DNA of 64,000 nt from Promicromonospora sp. MEB111 (lineage in GTDB: Bacteria; Actinomycetota; Actinomycetes; Actinomycetales; Cellulomonadaceae), in contig NZ_JARVSD010000005.1 of NCBI RefSeq assembly GCF_030209445.1, positions 186,001-250,000 of the forward strand, written 5' to 3'. Shown here one piece after another: positions 9,640 to 18,592 of this stretch. The translations under genes and the position numbers were made by a program. Positions within the stretch are counted from its first letter, which is position 1. Each line of letters starts with the position of its first letter. Below the pieces are notes generated by a model. That model was not told the origin of the DNA. It worked only from the letters and a program-made list of their open reading frames with translations, and ran no database searches.

Positions 9640-12251
9640 GCGGCGGGCGCCGTCGGGGTCCGGCCCGACGTCGCGGCCGGGTGCACCCCCAGCTCGTCCT
9701 CGGCGCCGTGCTGGTCGGGCTCGTGCTGGTCACGGCGCTCGTGTCGCTGGTCTGGACCCCCTACGACCCGGAGCACGCCGGTGCGGAGCGGCTGCTGCCG
9801 CCGGGCGCCGAGCACTGGTTCGGCACGGACCGGTTCGGTCGCGACGTGTTCTCGCAGGTCATGGCCGGTGCGCAGATCACGCTGCTGGTGGGGCTCGTCG
9901 CGGTCGGGATCGCAGCGGTGGTCGGTGTGCCGCTCGGCGTGCTCGCGGGGATGCTCCAGGGGTCGGGCCGTGGGCGGCCCGCCGCGGTGCTCATGCGGGG
10001 CAGCGACATCCTGCTCGCGTTCCCGGGCCTGCTGCTCGCGATCGTGCTGGGCGCCGTCTACGGCGCGGGCACGGTGACGGCGATGGTCGCGCTCGGCATC
10101 GGCTCGATCCCGGCCTTCGCGCGCGTGGCCCGCAGCGGCACCCTGCAGGTGATGCGCGCCGACTACGTGCTCGCCGCCCGGGCGGCGAACCGGGGGAACC
10201 TCGCGATCGCGGCGCGGCACGTGCTGCCCAACATCGCCGGCACGGTGCTGGTGCAGTGCTCCGTGAACTTCGCGATCGCCGTGCTCGCCGAGGCAGGGCT
10301 GTCCTTCCTGGGCCTGGGCACGCCCCCGCCCACGCCGTCGTGGGGCCGCATGCTGCAGGAGTCGCAGCAGTTCCTGGGCGTGGCCGACCACCTGGCGATC
10401 GTGCCGGGGGTGGCGATCGCCGTGGCGGTGCTCGGCTTCAACCTCCTGGGCGACGGCCTCCGCGACGTCCTGGACCCGAGGCTGGCGAGCACCGGTCCCG
10501 CGGCCGAGCACGTCGCCGTGGACGCCGGAACCGGCGTCCGCCACGAGCCCGACGGCGCGGCTGCGGAACCCGCCCTCGACCTGCGCGGGCTGACCGTCCG
10601 CACCCAGAGCGGGCGGGCGCTCCTGTCCGACCTCTCGCTGCGGGTCGCCGCGGGCGAGCGCGTCGGGCTGATCGGCGAGTCCGGGTCGGGCAAGACCATG
10701 ACGGCGCTCGCGGCGCTGGGCCTGCTGCCCGACGGCGTCTCGGCGACCGGGCACGTCGGCCTCGCCGGGGTGGACGGGAACCTCCTGGACCGGGGCGAGC
10801 GCGCGCTGGCGCGGCTCCGCGGCCGGGAGATCTCGATGGTCTTCCAGGAGCCGATGACGGCCCTCAACCCGCTGATGCGCGTGGGCCGCCAGGTCGCGGA
10901 GGCGATGACGGTGCACGGGGTCCCGCACGGGACGGCGTCCAGGAGGGCGGCGGACCTGCTGGCCGAGGTGGGCCTGCCCGACGGCGCCGCCCGGCGGTAC
11001 CCGCACGAGCTGTCCGGCGGGCAGCGCCAGCGGGTGGTGCTGGCGACGGCGCTGGCGAACGACCCGGCGGTGCTCGTGGCGGACGAGCCGACCACGGCCC
11101 TCGACGTCACCGTGCAGCGGCAGGTGCTGGACCTCGTGGTGCGCCTGGTCCGTGACCGCGGCGCGGGGCTGCTGTTCATCACGCACGACCTCGCCGTGGT
11201 GTCCCAGGTGTGCGAGCGGGTGGTGGTGCTGCTCGACGGCGTCGTGGTCGAGGAGGGCCCGGTCGCCGAGGTGTTCGCGCACCCCCGGCACGAGTACACG
11301 AGGCGGCTGCTCGCGGCGTCCGCCCTCGAACCGCTGGCGGTGGAGGCGGCCGGGCCGGGGGCGGACGGGCGGTCGGCCGCGACGGCCGGGCAGTCGCCGT
11401 CGGCCCCGGAGCCTCTGATCCGGGTCGAGGACGTGACCCGGACCTACGCGAGTCGCGGCCAGACCGTGCACGCCCTCCGGGGCGTCTCCCTGGAGGTCCG
11501 CGAAGGGCAGCGGTTCGGCATCGTGGGCGAGTCCGGGTCGGGCAAGTCGACGCTGCTGCGGATCGTCTCCGGACTGGATCAGGCGACGTCGGGCCGCGTC
11601 GCCAGCGCGGGCGTCGACCTGAGCCCGGCGGGCACCGGCCGGGTGGGGACCGCGCCGTCGGGCGGCGCGCGCGGCGTGGGCGGGCCGACGGCGTCGCCCG
11701 ACCTGGGCGACCTGCGCGCCGCCCTGCAGCTCGTGTTCCAGGACCCGTACGGCTCGCTGGACCCCCGCATGACCGTGGGCGACATCGTGGCGGAGCCGCT
11801 GCTGAACCCGGCGAACGTCCGGGACGGCGGCCCCCGGACCGCGGCCGCCCGGCGGGACGCGGTGCGCGAGATGCTGGACGCCGTCGGCCTGCCGCTCGAT
11901 GCGACCGAGCGGTACCCGCACCAGTTCTCGGGCGGGCAGCGGCAGCGCATCGCGATCGCGCGGGCCCTGGTGTGCCGGCCGCGCATCCTCGTGGCGGACG
12001 AGCCGGTCAGCGCGCTCGACGTCTCCGTCCGGAGGCAGGTGCTGGACCTGCTCGTGCGGCTCGCCGACGAGTACGCGCTGACGCTGCTGCTGGTGTCGCA
12101 CGACCTCGGCGTCGTGCGGCACGTCTGCGACCACGTCGCGGTGATGCACGACGGCCTGATCGTGGAGCAGGGGCCCACCGCCCAGGTCTACGACGACCCG
12201 CGGCACGAGTACACGCGGCGCCTGCGCGCGGCGACGCCGCTGCTGCGCTGA
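9636..12251 (+). CDS. Fused oligopeptide ABC transporter: DppC permease + DppD ATPase + DppF ATPase
   Basis: 871 residues in one frame. Residues 1 to about 285 are a C-type permease (HWFGTDRFGRDVFSQVMAG, EAA loop DYVLAARAANRGN). The first ATPase follows, with Walker A GESGSGKT at 347 and signature LSGGQRQ near 459. Then comes a second ATPase, with Walker A GESGSGKS at 631 and FSGGQRQ near 764. The usual three genes of a Dpp/Opp system are thus one polypeptide, complementing the B-type permease and lipoprotein upstream. An insertion rich in Gly/Ala/Pro lies inside the second ATPase after the Walker A region. No frameshift or stop between the parts is visible, so this is a real fusion. Permease/ATPase fusions are known in actinobacteria, while three-part versions are less common. 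Confidence 0.93.
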   Translation: MSGGRRRGPARRRGRVHPQLVLGAVLVGLVLVTALVSLVWTPYDPEHAGAERLLPPGAEHWFGTDRFGRDVFSQVMAGAQITLLVGLVAVGIAAVVGVPLGVLAGMLQGSGRGRPAAVLMRGSDILLAFPGLLLAIVLGAVYGAGTVTAMVALGIGSIPAFARVARSGTLQVMRADYVLAARAANRGNLAIAARHVLPNIAGTVLVQCSVNFAIAVLAEAGLSFLGLGTPPPTPSWGRMLQESQQFLGVADHLAIVPGVAIAVAVLGFNLLGDGLRDVLDPRLASTGPAAEHVAVDAGTGVRHEPDGAAAEPALDLRGLTVRTQSGRALLSDLSLRVAAGERVGLIGESGSGKTMTALAALGLLPDGVSATGHVGLAGVDGNLLDRGERALARLRGREISMVFQEPMTALNPLMRVGRQVAEAMTVHGVPHGTASRRAADLLAEVGLPDGAARRYPHELSGGQRQRVVLATALANDPAVLVADEPTTALDVTVQRQVLDLVVRLVRDRGAGLLFITHDLAVVSQVCERVVVLLDGVVVEEGPVAEVFAHPRHEYTRRLLAASALEPLAVEAAGPGADGRSAATAGQSPSAPEPLIRVEDVTRTYASRGQTVHALRGVSLEVREGQRFGIVGESGSGKSTLLRIVSGLDQATSGRVASAGVDLSPAGTGRVGTAPSGGARGVGGPTASPDLGDLRAALQLVFQDPYGSLDPRMTVGDIVAEPLLNPANVRDGGPRTAAARRDAVREMLDAVGLPLDATERYPHQFSGGQRQRIAIARALVCRPRILVADEPVSALDVSVRRQVLDLLVRLADEYALTLLLVSHDLGVVRHVCDHVAVMHDGLIVEQGPTAQVYDDPRHEYTRRLRAATPLLR

Positions 12252-12274
12252 CCAGCGCTGACCAGCGCTGACAC
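12245..12274 (+). repeat. 10-bp tandem repeat giving stop codons in three frames
   Basis: Unit GCGCTGACCA at 12245-12254 and 12255-12264, with a near-copy at 12265-12274. Each unit holds a TGA (12249, 12259, 12269). Because the period is 10, the three stops fall in three different reading frames directly at the end of the transporter fusion gene. Confidence 0.8.
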
Positions 12275-12337
12275 AGGTCGCGCCCGGTTCTCGTCCACCC
12301 CAACGATCCCGGCGCACGCGGCGTCTGCCCTCGTGAA

Positions 12338-12354
12338 GGCGGTGTTCGACCGCC
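12338..12354 (+). other. Small hairpin in the leader of the S8 protease gene
   Basis: GGCGGT (12338-12343) pairs with ACCGCC (12349-12354) around a GTTCG loop, 12 nt before the AAGGAG ribosome site of the protease gene. It could be the tail of a terminator for the transporter operon or a 5'-UTR element. Six base pairs alone are weak evidence. Confidence 0.35.
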
Positions 12355-12380
12355 GGCATCCTCACGAAGGAGACAGGCAG

Positions 12381-15300
12381 ATGCGCGCCAGAACGGGTGC
12401 AGCGGCAGCGGCGATCGCGGTGGCGGTCGCGCTGGGTACAGGGGTACCGGCGTGGTCGTCCGGAGCGTCCGGGTCCCGCGGGGAGGAAGCCGCTGCGACA
12501 GGGACGGCGGGGGCGGGCGCGTCGTCCGCGACCGTCACCCTGATCACGGGGGACCAGGTCGACGTCGGGCGGTACCCCGACGGCAGCAGGTCCGTCACGG
12601 TCCGCCCCGCGGCGGGTCGCGAGGGGATCGCCTTCCAGAAACTGGTCCAGGGTGACAGCGTGCAGGTGATCCCCGGTGACGTCGCGCGCCTCGTGCCCGA
12701 CCGTCTGGACCCTGCGCTCTTCGACGTCACGAGCCTCGTCGCCGCGGGGTACGACGACGAGCACCGGGACACGGTCCCCGTCATCGTGCAGGACGCCGCG
12801 GTGGCCGACGCGGCCGCCGCCGCGGACGCGGTCACTACCGCGGGCGGGCCCGGCGCGGCGGCCGTGGCCGGCGCCGCGCGGCACGACGAGCTCGACTGGG
12901 CAGCACTCGGCCTCGAACCCGAGCGGAGCCTGCCGTCGGTCGGTGCGGTCTCGGCCGACCTGGACAGGGCCGCGGCCGCCGACCTGCTCGCGACGCTGGA
13001 CCCGGCCCCGGCGGCCCGCTCGGCCACGCCCGACGTGAAGGTCTGGCTGGACGGGCGCGTCGAGGCGTTCGACACGGACTCGATGCCGCAGATCGGCGCG
13101 CCGGCCGCCTGGGACGCCGGGTTCACCGGCGACGGGGTGACCGTCGGGGTGCTCGACTCCGGCATCGACACGACCCACCCCGACCTCGACGACGTGCTGG
13201 TCGGCGCACGCGACTTCACCGGCGCTGGCGACACCGAGGACCGGTACGGCCACGGCACGCACGTGGCCTCGATCGCCCTGGGTTCGGGCGACGCGTCGGA
13301 CGGCGACAACCGCGGCGTGGCCCACGGCGCCGACCTCCTGGTCGGCAAGGTGCTCGACGACTTCGGTGGCGGTGAGGCGTCGTCGATCATCGACGGCATG
13401 GAGTGGATCGCCCAGGCCGGTGCCGACGTGGTGAACATGAGCCTCGGCGAGTCCGAGCGCTACACCGACGGCACCGACCCGTTCTCGATGGCCGTCGACA
13501 CGCTGAGCGCCCGGCACGGGACGCTCTTCGTCGTGGCGGTGGGCAACGAGGGCCTGTACGGCGCCGTGGTCCCGCCCGGGGCCGCGAACTCGGCCCTGAC
13601 GGTGGGCGCCGTCGACGACGACGACCAGGTCGCGTACTTCTCCAGCCGCGGACCGCGGGCGCGGGACTACGCCGTCAAGCCGGACATCACGGCGCCCGGC
13701 GTCGAGATCGTCGCGGCACGGGCCGCCGGCACCAACGAGTGGGAGAGCGACGGCCCGTACACGGCCTGGAGCGGCACCTCCATGGCCGCGCCGCACGTGG
13801 CCGGTGCGGCCGCCGTGCTCAAGCAGGCCCGTCCCGAGCTGACGGGGCCGCAGCTCAAGGCCGTTCTCATGGGCTCGGCCCGGCACACCAGCGGCGGTGC
13901 GTTCGACGAGGGCGCCGGCCGGGTCTTCGTCCCCTCCGCCCTCGACCTGCCCGTCACGCCGACGCCCGCGTCGCTGTCGTTCGGCGCCTTCGAGTACCCG
14001 CAGGAGGGCACCTCGACGCAGACCCTCACGTACGAGAACCCCGGCGACGTCGCGGTCACGCTGGACCTCATGGTCGAGGCGTCGGACCAGGACGGCGAGC
14101 CGCTGCCCGCCGGCGCCGTCACGCTCGACGCCGCATCCGTGACAGTGCCCGCCGGGGGTACGGCGACCGTCGAGGTCGGCGTCGACCGCACGGTCGGCGC
14201 CGTCGAGCGCCGCTACTCGGGCGCGGTCACGGCCACGGACGCCGAGGGCCGGGAGATCCGGACGCCGCTCGGCTACTACAAGGAGCCCGACCTCGCGGAC
14301 CTTGACGTCCGGACTCTCGGGCGCGACGGCGAGCCGCACACCGGGTCGTCGAGCGTGCGCATCGTGAATGTGGACGACCCGACGCTGTTCGACGAGCACC
14401 GGGAGATCGGCCCGGAGGGCCTGGACCTGCGGGTCCCGCCGGGCCGGTACTCGGTCACGGGCTTTCTGTGGACCACGGACGAGGAGTACGTCGTCTCCGA
14501 GGTCTCCGCGGTGCTCCGGCCCGAGGTGACCGTCGCCGACGACACCACGGTCGTGCTCGACGCCCGCGAGGCGCGCGAGCTCACCGTCTCCACCCACCGG
14601 CCCGCCGCGGTCCGGTGGATCGCGCTGGACGACACCCGGACCACGGCCGCGGGCGACGACCCGTACGGGTTCGGCACCGTGGTCGGGGGCGACGCGAAGG
14701 CGTACGCGACGCCGACGGACGCGCCCGTCACGGTCGGCACGTACGACCTGCAGACCCACTTCGTCCTGGAGCAGCCGGTGGCGCAGGGCCGGGCGCCGTC
14801 GTACACCTACGACCTGCTGTACACGCAGGACGTGGTGGACACGTTCCGCTTCCGGGCGACGGCCCGCGACACGGCCGCGGTCACGACCACCTACGCGGCG
14901 CTCGGCGCCGACCACCACGCCGAGAGCGCCCGGGTCGGCACCGCGCCGGGTCACCTGTGGGGCTCGGCGGTGGGCAGCCCGGTCACGGTTCCGGGCCGGC
15001 GCACCGAGTACCTGAGCACGAACGGCATCGCCTGGGGCCACCAGGTCTACTCGGGCTCGGCGGACGACACGCAGCAGGGATACTTCGACTCCGTGGCACG
15101 CACCTACGCGCCGCGTGAAAAGGCCCGGACCACGGTGGGCGGCGCCGTCCTGAGCACGCGCGCGGGAGCCGGCGCGTTCACGGTCGCGGACGACACGCTC
15201 GGCGTCCGCCTCGTGCCGTGGAGCGACGCGGAGGGGCACCCGTTCGCAGGCTTCGGCGGGCAGAGCACGCGGCTGCGGGTCTGGCAGGACGGCGAGGCCG

Positions 15301-15797
15301 TGCTCGACCAGACGCGGCCCACGGCCGAGGTGGCGCTCCCCGCTGACGGCGCAGCCCACCGCGTGGTCCTCGACGCGAGCCAGGAGGCGTCCTGGTGGGA
15401 GCGGTCCACGCGGACGAGCACCGAGTGGAGGTTCCACGCGGCGCCGGGCGCCGCCACCGGCCCAGCCGTGCTCGACGTCGGCTACGCCGTCAAGGGTCTG
15501 GACCCGCGCAACGCGGCACCCCGCGGCACGCGGGTCACGCTCACGGTCGGGCACCAGGCCGGTGCCCCGGAGGGGCGGTCCGCGAAGAACCGGGTCACGT
15601 CCGCCCGCCTGTGGTCGTCCGCGGACGACGGCGCCACCTGGCACGCCGTGTCCCTCACCGGCCAGCGGCGGGGGACGTTCACCGGGACGGTACGGGTACC
15701 GCGCGGCACCGAGCACGTGTCTCTCCGGGTCGAGGCGCGGGACGCGTCGGGCGGCACGGTGAAGCAGACGGTGACCCGCGCGTACGCCGTCCGCTGA
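12381..15797 (+). CDS. Secreted S8 family serine protease (subtilase)
   Basis: 1138 residues. An N-terminal Sec signal (about 1-30, Ala/Val-rich) is followed by a propeptide-like region, then the subtilisin domain with all three catalytic blocks: Asp in GVLDSGID (about 258), His in YGHGTHVAS (about 291) and Ser in SGTSMAAPHVAG (about 466). About 600 further residues of beta-rich sequence form C-terminal modules, the first resembling an Ig-like domain. It is likely exported and degrades external protein. Start ATG 12381 has GAAGGAGA upstream; an in-frame ATG at 12333 lacks one. It lies directly after a peptide importer, which suggests the two act as a digest-and-import pair, though a 129-bp gap leaves co-transcription open. 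Confidence 0.93.
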   Translation: MRARTGAAAAAIAVAVALGTGVPAWSSGASGSRGEEAAATGTAGAGASSATVTLITGDQVDVGRYPDGSRSVTVRPAAGREGIAFQKLVQGDSVQVIPGDVARLVPDRLDPALFDVTSLVAAGYDDEHRDTVPVIVQDAAVADAAAAADAVTTAGGPGAAAVAGAARHDELDWAALGLEPERSLPSVGAVSADLDRAAAADLLATLDPAPAARSATPDVKVWLDGRVEAFDTDSMPQIGAPAAWDAGFTGDGVTVGVLDSGIDTTHPDLDDVLVGARDFTGAGDTEDRYGHGTHVASIALGSGDASDGDNRGVAHGADLLVGKVLDDFGGGEASSIIDGMEWIAQAGADVVNMSLGESERYTDGTDPFSMAVDTLSARHGTLFVVAVGNEGLYGAVVPPGAANSALTVGAVDDDDQVAYFSSRGPRARDYAVKPDITAPGVEIVAARAAGTNEWESDGPYTAWSGTSMAAPHVAGAAAVLKQARPELTGPQLKAVLMGSARHTSGGAFDEGAGRVFVPSALDLPVTPTPASLSFGAFEYPQEGTSTQTLTYENPGDVAVTLDLMVEASDQDGEPLPAGAVTLDAASVTVPAGGTATVEVGVDRTVGAVERRYSGAVTATDAEGREIRTPLGYYKEPDLADLDVRTLGRDGEPHTGSSSVRIVNVDDPTLFDEHREIGPEGLDLRVPPGRYSVTGFLWTTDEEYVVSEVSAVLRPEVTVADDTTVVLDAREARELTVSTHRPAAVRWIALDDTRTTAAGDDPYGFGTVVGGDAKAYATPTDAPVTVGTYDLQTHFVLEQPVAQGRAPSYTYDLLYTQDVVDTFRFRATARDTAAVTTTYAALGADHHAESARVGTAPGHLWGSAVGSPVTVPGRRTEYLSTNGIAWGHQVYSGSADDTQQGYFDSVARTYAPREKARTTVGGAVLSTRAGAGAFTVADDTLGVRLVPWSDAEGHPFAGFGGQSTRLRVWQDGEAVLDQTRPTAEVALPADGAAHRVVLDASQEASWWERSTRTSTEWRFHAAPGAATGPAVLDVGYAVKGLDPRNAAPRGTRVTLTVGHQAGAPEGRSAKNRVTSARLWSSADDGATWHAVSLTGQRRGTFTGTVRVPRGTEHVSLRVEARDASGGTVKQTVTRAYAVR

Positions 15798-15818
15798 CCC
15801 ACCGCCCCACCGACGCGC

Positions 15819-15860
15819 TGTCAGACCCACAGGTCACCTGGGTGACCTGTGGGTCTGACA
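15819..15860. terminator. Family A palindrome, copy 1 (20-bp arms, 2-nt centre)
   Basis: Perfect arms at 15819-15838 and 15841-15860 begin TGTCAGA and end TCTGACA, 22 nt after the protease stop codon. There is no T-tract, as is common for GC-rich actinobacterial terminators. The variable middle triplet here is CCC paired with GGG. Confidence 0.7.
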
Positions 15861-15925
15861 CGTGCGCGGTGCGGTGAGATCGTCAGGGCCTGTTACCCCG
15901 GCGCGCGAGCGGACATCTCCACAAC

Positions 15926-16531
15926 GTGACGACCTTACGAAGCCTGCCCGACGGTGATCCCCCGTCGGACGAGGACCGGATCACCGAGCTCTGGCGCGCG
16001 TACGCCTGGCGCGTCCAGGCCTACGCCATGCGCCACGTGGAGCCGCACGACGCCCAGGAGGTGGTGTCCGAGACCTTTCTCGTCGCGTGGCGGCGCCTGG
16101 CGAGCCTGCCGGGTGACCCGCTGCCCTGGCTGCTGGTCGTGGCACGCAACGTGGTGCGCAACCAGCGCCGCGCGGCCCGACGACGCAGCGCGGCCGAGGG
16201 GGAGCTCGTCCGCCTGGCGCGCGTCGCCCGGGCGGCGGAGGACGCCGTGGTGACCGTGAGCCGCCGCGACTCGATGATCGCTGCGCTCCTCCGCCTCGCG
16301 CCGAAGGAGCGGGAAGCCCTGCTGCTCACCGGGTGGGACGGGCTCCCGCCGGCCGACGCCGCGCGGGTAGCCGGATGCTCGGTGGCCGCGTTCAAGATGC
16401 GGCTGTCGCGGGCGCGCCGCCGCCTCGAGTCCGAGAGCGCGGAGCTGCCGACGTCTGATGCAGGACGCCGGGCACCTGGGGCCGGCCCCGCAGGTGCCGT
16501 GGCCGACCCGGCCGTGAGGAGGGCCCGATGA
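15926..16531 (+). CDS. ECF-type RNA polymerase sigma factor
   Basis: 201 residues with region 2 (about 20-85: ITELWRAYAWRVQAYAMRHV, DAQEVVSETFLVAWRRLASLP, PWLLVVARNVVRNQRR) and region 4 (about 125-175: LRLAPKEREALLLTGWDGLPPADAARVAGCS, then FKMRLSRARRRL). The sigma-3 domain is absent, as expected for ECF factors. GTG start at 15926. The stop overlaps the next gene's ATG (ATGA), so sigma factor and membrane partner are translationally coupled, the usual layout for a sigma/anti-sigma pair responding to an envelope signal. Confidence 0.9.
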   Translation: MTTLRSLPDGDPPSDEDRITELWRAYAWRVQAYAMRHVEPHDAQEVVSETFLVAWRRLASLPGDPLPWLLVVARNVVRNQRRAARRRSAAEGELVRLARVARAAEDAVVTVSRRDSMIAALLRLAPKEREALLLTGWDGLPPADAARVAGCSVAAFKMRLSRARRRLESESAELPTSDAGRRAPGAGPAGAVADPAVRRAR

Positions 16532-17697
16532 ACCGCGCGAGGTACGACGACCTGCTGGAGCTTGCACCGGACGGAGCCGTGGACGACACCGGCCTGGAGG
16601 TCGCGCGCGCGGCCTTCGAGCGAGGCCGCCGGCGCGAGCAGGCAGGCGGGATGCTCACCGTGGGCGGCTCGAGACCTCTCGTCGCACCGGATTCGCGCCG
16701 CACCTGGGGCGTGGGAAGGGTCCTGGTCCTGCTGACCGCAACCGTGCTGGTGCTCGGGATCGGTGCACTGGGGGCGGTCCTGGTCAAGGACGTGGCGCTG
16801 CCGGCGGACGTGGGCCCACAGGTCGTGAAGCCGGACTCCCGGACGGGTCCCACCGTCTCGCCGTCGCCCACGACGGAGGACAGGACCGCGGAGGACGCCG
16901 CGGCGGCACAGTGCGACGGCCCGGGCTCCAGCCTCGACGGTTCCCCCGTGATCCCGCCGTCCGAGTGGTCCGGCGTGCTCGACCACGGCTGGATGCTGCC
17001 GGACGTCCCGGTGACGGCCGCGCCGAGGCTGCACAGCGCATCGGTGGAGTGCGCGGGGCGCGTCGCCGCCGTGGTGTTCGCCGACGCGGCAGACGGGCGG
17101 GCCGTGGCCGTGTACCCGGGCAAGATGGGCGTGGACGTCCCTGTTCCACGCGCATTGCTGGACCAGGCGGAAGTGGAGACACTCCCGTCGGGGGACCACT
17201 ACGTGCAGTGGATCGACGAGTTCGGAGATCCCTGGACGGCCCAGGCCGGCGGCATCTCGGCCGAGGAGTTTCGGGCGATCCTGGAGTCCCTCACCTACGG
17301 CCCGGACGGTTCCGCGACGGGTCCCGTGCCGGACGGGTTCGAGCAGGTCGAGGTACCGGAGGTGGAGCCTGGCACGACGCTGTACCTCTGGCAGATGTGG
17401 CACGACGACGTCAACTCGTACCTCTCGGTGACATGGCCGGTCACGACGCCGATCGAGGCCGGCCTCGCCGACGGGCGTGACTACGAGGCGGTCGAGTTCG
17501 ACGGCGGCGTCGCCCTCTACAGCGGGGGCCTGCCAGGTGTGGGGGCCAACCCGCCGAGCCTCAGGTGGGACAGGAACGGCGCCCGGTTCTGGCTCCTGGA
17601 CGCCGACGCGGACCTCGACACGCTCAAGGCCCGTGCGCGTTCCGTCCGTCCCCTGGAGCTCGACGACCCACGGCTGGTGCCCTTCTTGCGCCGCTGA
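16528..17697 (+). CDS. Membrane protein coupled to the ECF sigma factor (putative anti-sigma or sensor)
   Basis: 389 residues: a short cytoplasmic N-terminus (about 60 residues, MNRARYDDLLELAPDG), one membrane helix (about 63-87, VLVLLTATVLVLGIGALGAVLV) and a roughly 300-residue external domain that I do not recognise. That domain has a Ser/Thr/Pro linker, then YPGKMGVDVPVP, VQWIDEFGDPW and LYLWQMWHDDVNS. No zinc-binding HxxxCxxC anti-sigma motif is visible at the N-terminus. The role as anti-sigma factor is inferred only from the 4-nt overlap with the sigma gene and the topology. Confidence 0.6.
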   Translation: MNRARYDDLLELAPDGAVDDTGLEVARAAFERGRRREQAGGMLTVGGSRPLVAPDSRRTWGVGRVLVLLTATVLVLGIGALGAVLVKDVALPADVGPQVVKPDSRTGPTVSPSPTTEDRTAEDAAAAQCDGPGSSLDGSPVIPPSEWSGVLDHGWMLPDVPVTAAPRLHSASVECAGRVAAVVFADAADGRAVAVYPGKMGVDVPVPRALLDQAEVETLPSGDHYVQWIDEFGDPWTAQAGGISAEEFRAILESLTYGPDGSATGPVPDGFEQVEVPEVEPGTTLYLWQMWHDDVNSYLSVTWPVTTPIEAGLADGRDYEAVEFDGGVALYSGGLPGVGANPPSLRWDRNGARFWLLDADADLDTLKARARSVRPLELDDPRLVPFLRR

Positions 17698-17713
17698 CCC
17701 AGCACTCCGAGGC

Positions 17714-17761
17714 ACGTGTCAGACGTACAGGTCCCTCGGGTGACCTGTACGTCTGACACGT
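17714..17761. terminator. Family A palindrome, copy 2
   Basis: 20-bp perfect arms at 17714-17733 and 17742-17761, 17 nt after the stop of the membrane protein gene. Middle triplet CGT paired with ACG. A lone half-arm (GGATCTGACACGT, 17768-17780) follows immediately and may be the remnant of another copy. Confidence 0.7.
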
Positions 17762-17824
17762 CGCGGTGGATCTGACACGTCCGCGCGTCCCCGGCCCGTG
17801 CGCCGGTGTAGCCTCCTGCGCGAG

Positions 17825-18505
17825 ATGAGCGAGCACGTGACCAGCGGCGACGGCGGCCTGCCCGCGCCCGACGACGGCCTCCCCGGCGCCCGGGCGACGC
17901 ACCACGGCAAGCCGCCGATCCGCCTGATCTACGTGCCGGGGCTCGGCGACCGGATGCCGCCCCTGGTGCACCTCCAGCGCGAGGCGCTGCGCACCTGGCG
18001 CGCCCTCGGGGTGCGCACCACGATGTTCCGCGTGCGCTGGTCGTCCGACGCGTCGTTCGAGGAGCGGCTGGACCGGCTCGACGCCCTGGTCGACCAGTTC
18101 GAGCAGCGCGGCGAGCGGGTGGCGCTCATGGGCGCATCCGCGGGCGCGGGCGCCGTGCTCGCGGAGTACGCGCGACGCCGCTCGATCGTCGCCGTCGTGA
18201 TCATCGCCGGGAAGTTCCTCGAACCCGAGGACATCATCAAGCCCGTGCTCGAACGCAACGCGCCGTTCGCGCAGTCGCTGTCGACCGTGCCGAAGCTCCT
18301 GGAGGAGCTGGGCCCGGACGACCGGGCCAGGATCCTGAGCCTGCGCTCGGCGCGGGACGGCGTGGTCGACGACGAGGACACCCTGCTCGAGGGTGCCGTG
18401 AACGAGACGATGAGCGTGGTGGGCCACGTGATCGCGATCGGGTACGCGCTGATGTTCCGGGCGCGGCGGGTGGTGCGGTTCCTGCGCGAGGTCGTGACGG
18501 ACTGA
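17825..18505 (+). CDS. Small alpha/beta-hydrolase-like protein
   Basis: 226 residues. After a short polar N-terminus, PPIRLIYVPGLGDRMPP is a typical first strand and oxyanion turn, and VALMGASAGAGAVLAEYA has the nucleophile elbow G-x-S-x-G (Ser in GASAG). A late hydrophobic stretch (VVGHVIAIGYALMF) may be a buried or membrane-proximal helix. No obvious catalytic His block near the C-terminus was found, so activity is uncertain. ATG 17825 lies 10 nt after a TAGCCT box (17809-17814). Confidence 0.55.
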   Translation: MSEHVTSGDGGLPAPDDGLPGARATHHGKPPIRLIYVPGLGDRMPPLVHLQREALRTWRALGVRTTMFRVRWSSDASFEERLDRLDALVDQFEQRGERVALMGASAGAGAVLAEYARRRSIVAVVIIAGKFLEPEDIIKPVLERNAPFAQSLSTVPKLLEELGPDDRARILSLRSARDGVVDDEDTLLEGAVNETMSVVGHVIAIGYALMFRARRVVRFLREVVTD

Positions 18506-18538
18506 GCCGGACCCGTGCCGTTCCGCGGCCCGGGGTGC

Positions 18539-18544
18539 TACCGT
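18539..18544 (+). promoter_or_regulatory. -10 box (TACCGT) for the Cys-leader transcript
   Basis: TACCGT ends 10 nt before the GTG of the leader ORF, so transcription would start within about 4 nt of that codon, giving a leaderless or nearly leaderless uORF. Confidence 0.5.
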
Positions 18545-18554
18545 GTCTCACATC

Positions 18555-18590
18555 GTGAGCACCTTCCTCTGTACCTGCTGTCGCCGCTGA
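18555..18590 (+). CDS. Cys-rich leader peptide (MSTFLCTCCRR)
   Basis: An 11-codon ORF starting at GTG, with three cysteines in four positions followed by two arginines. Actinobacterial sulfur-metabolism genes are known to be preceded by short Cys-rich leader peptides whose slow translation under cysteine shortage changes downstream mRNA folding. The match here is by sequence type, position just after a -10 box, and the two hairpins that follow directly. The regulated gene would be the 2OG oxygenase at 18793. Not proven to be translated. Confidence 0.65.
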   Translation: MSTFLCTCCRR

Positions 18591-18592
18591 GC

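Noticed and set aside
9600-15830. 2076-residue minus-strand open frame
   Set aside because: Antisense to the peptide transporter fusion and the S8 protease; composition is Arg/His/Gly-rich with no recognisable motif.
16528-17697. Zinc-dependent anti-sigma factor
   Set aside because: No HxxxCxxC motif in the cytoplasmic N-terminus; kept as putative partner only.
17768-17780. Sixth family A copy
   Set aside because: Only a single half-arm is present with no pairing partner.
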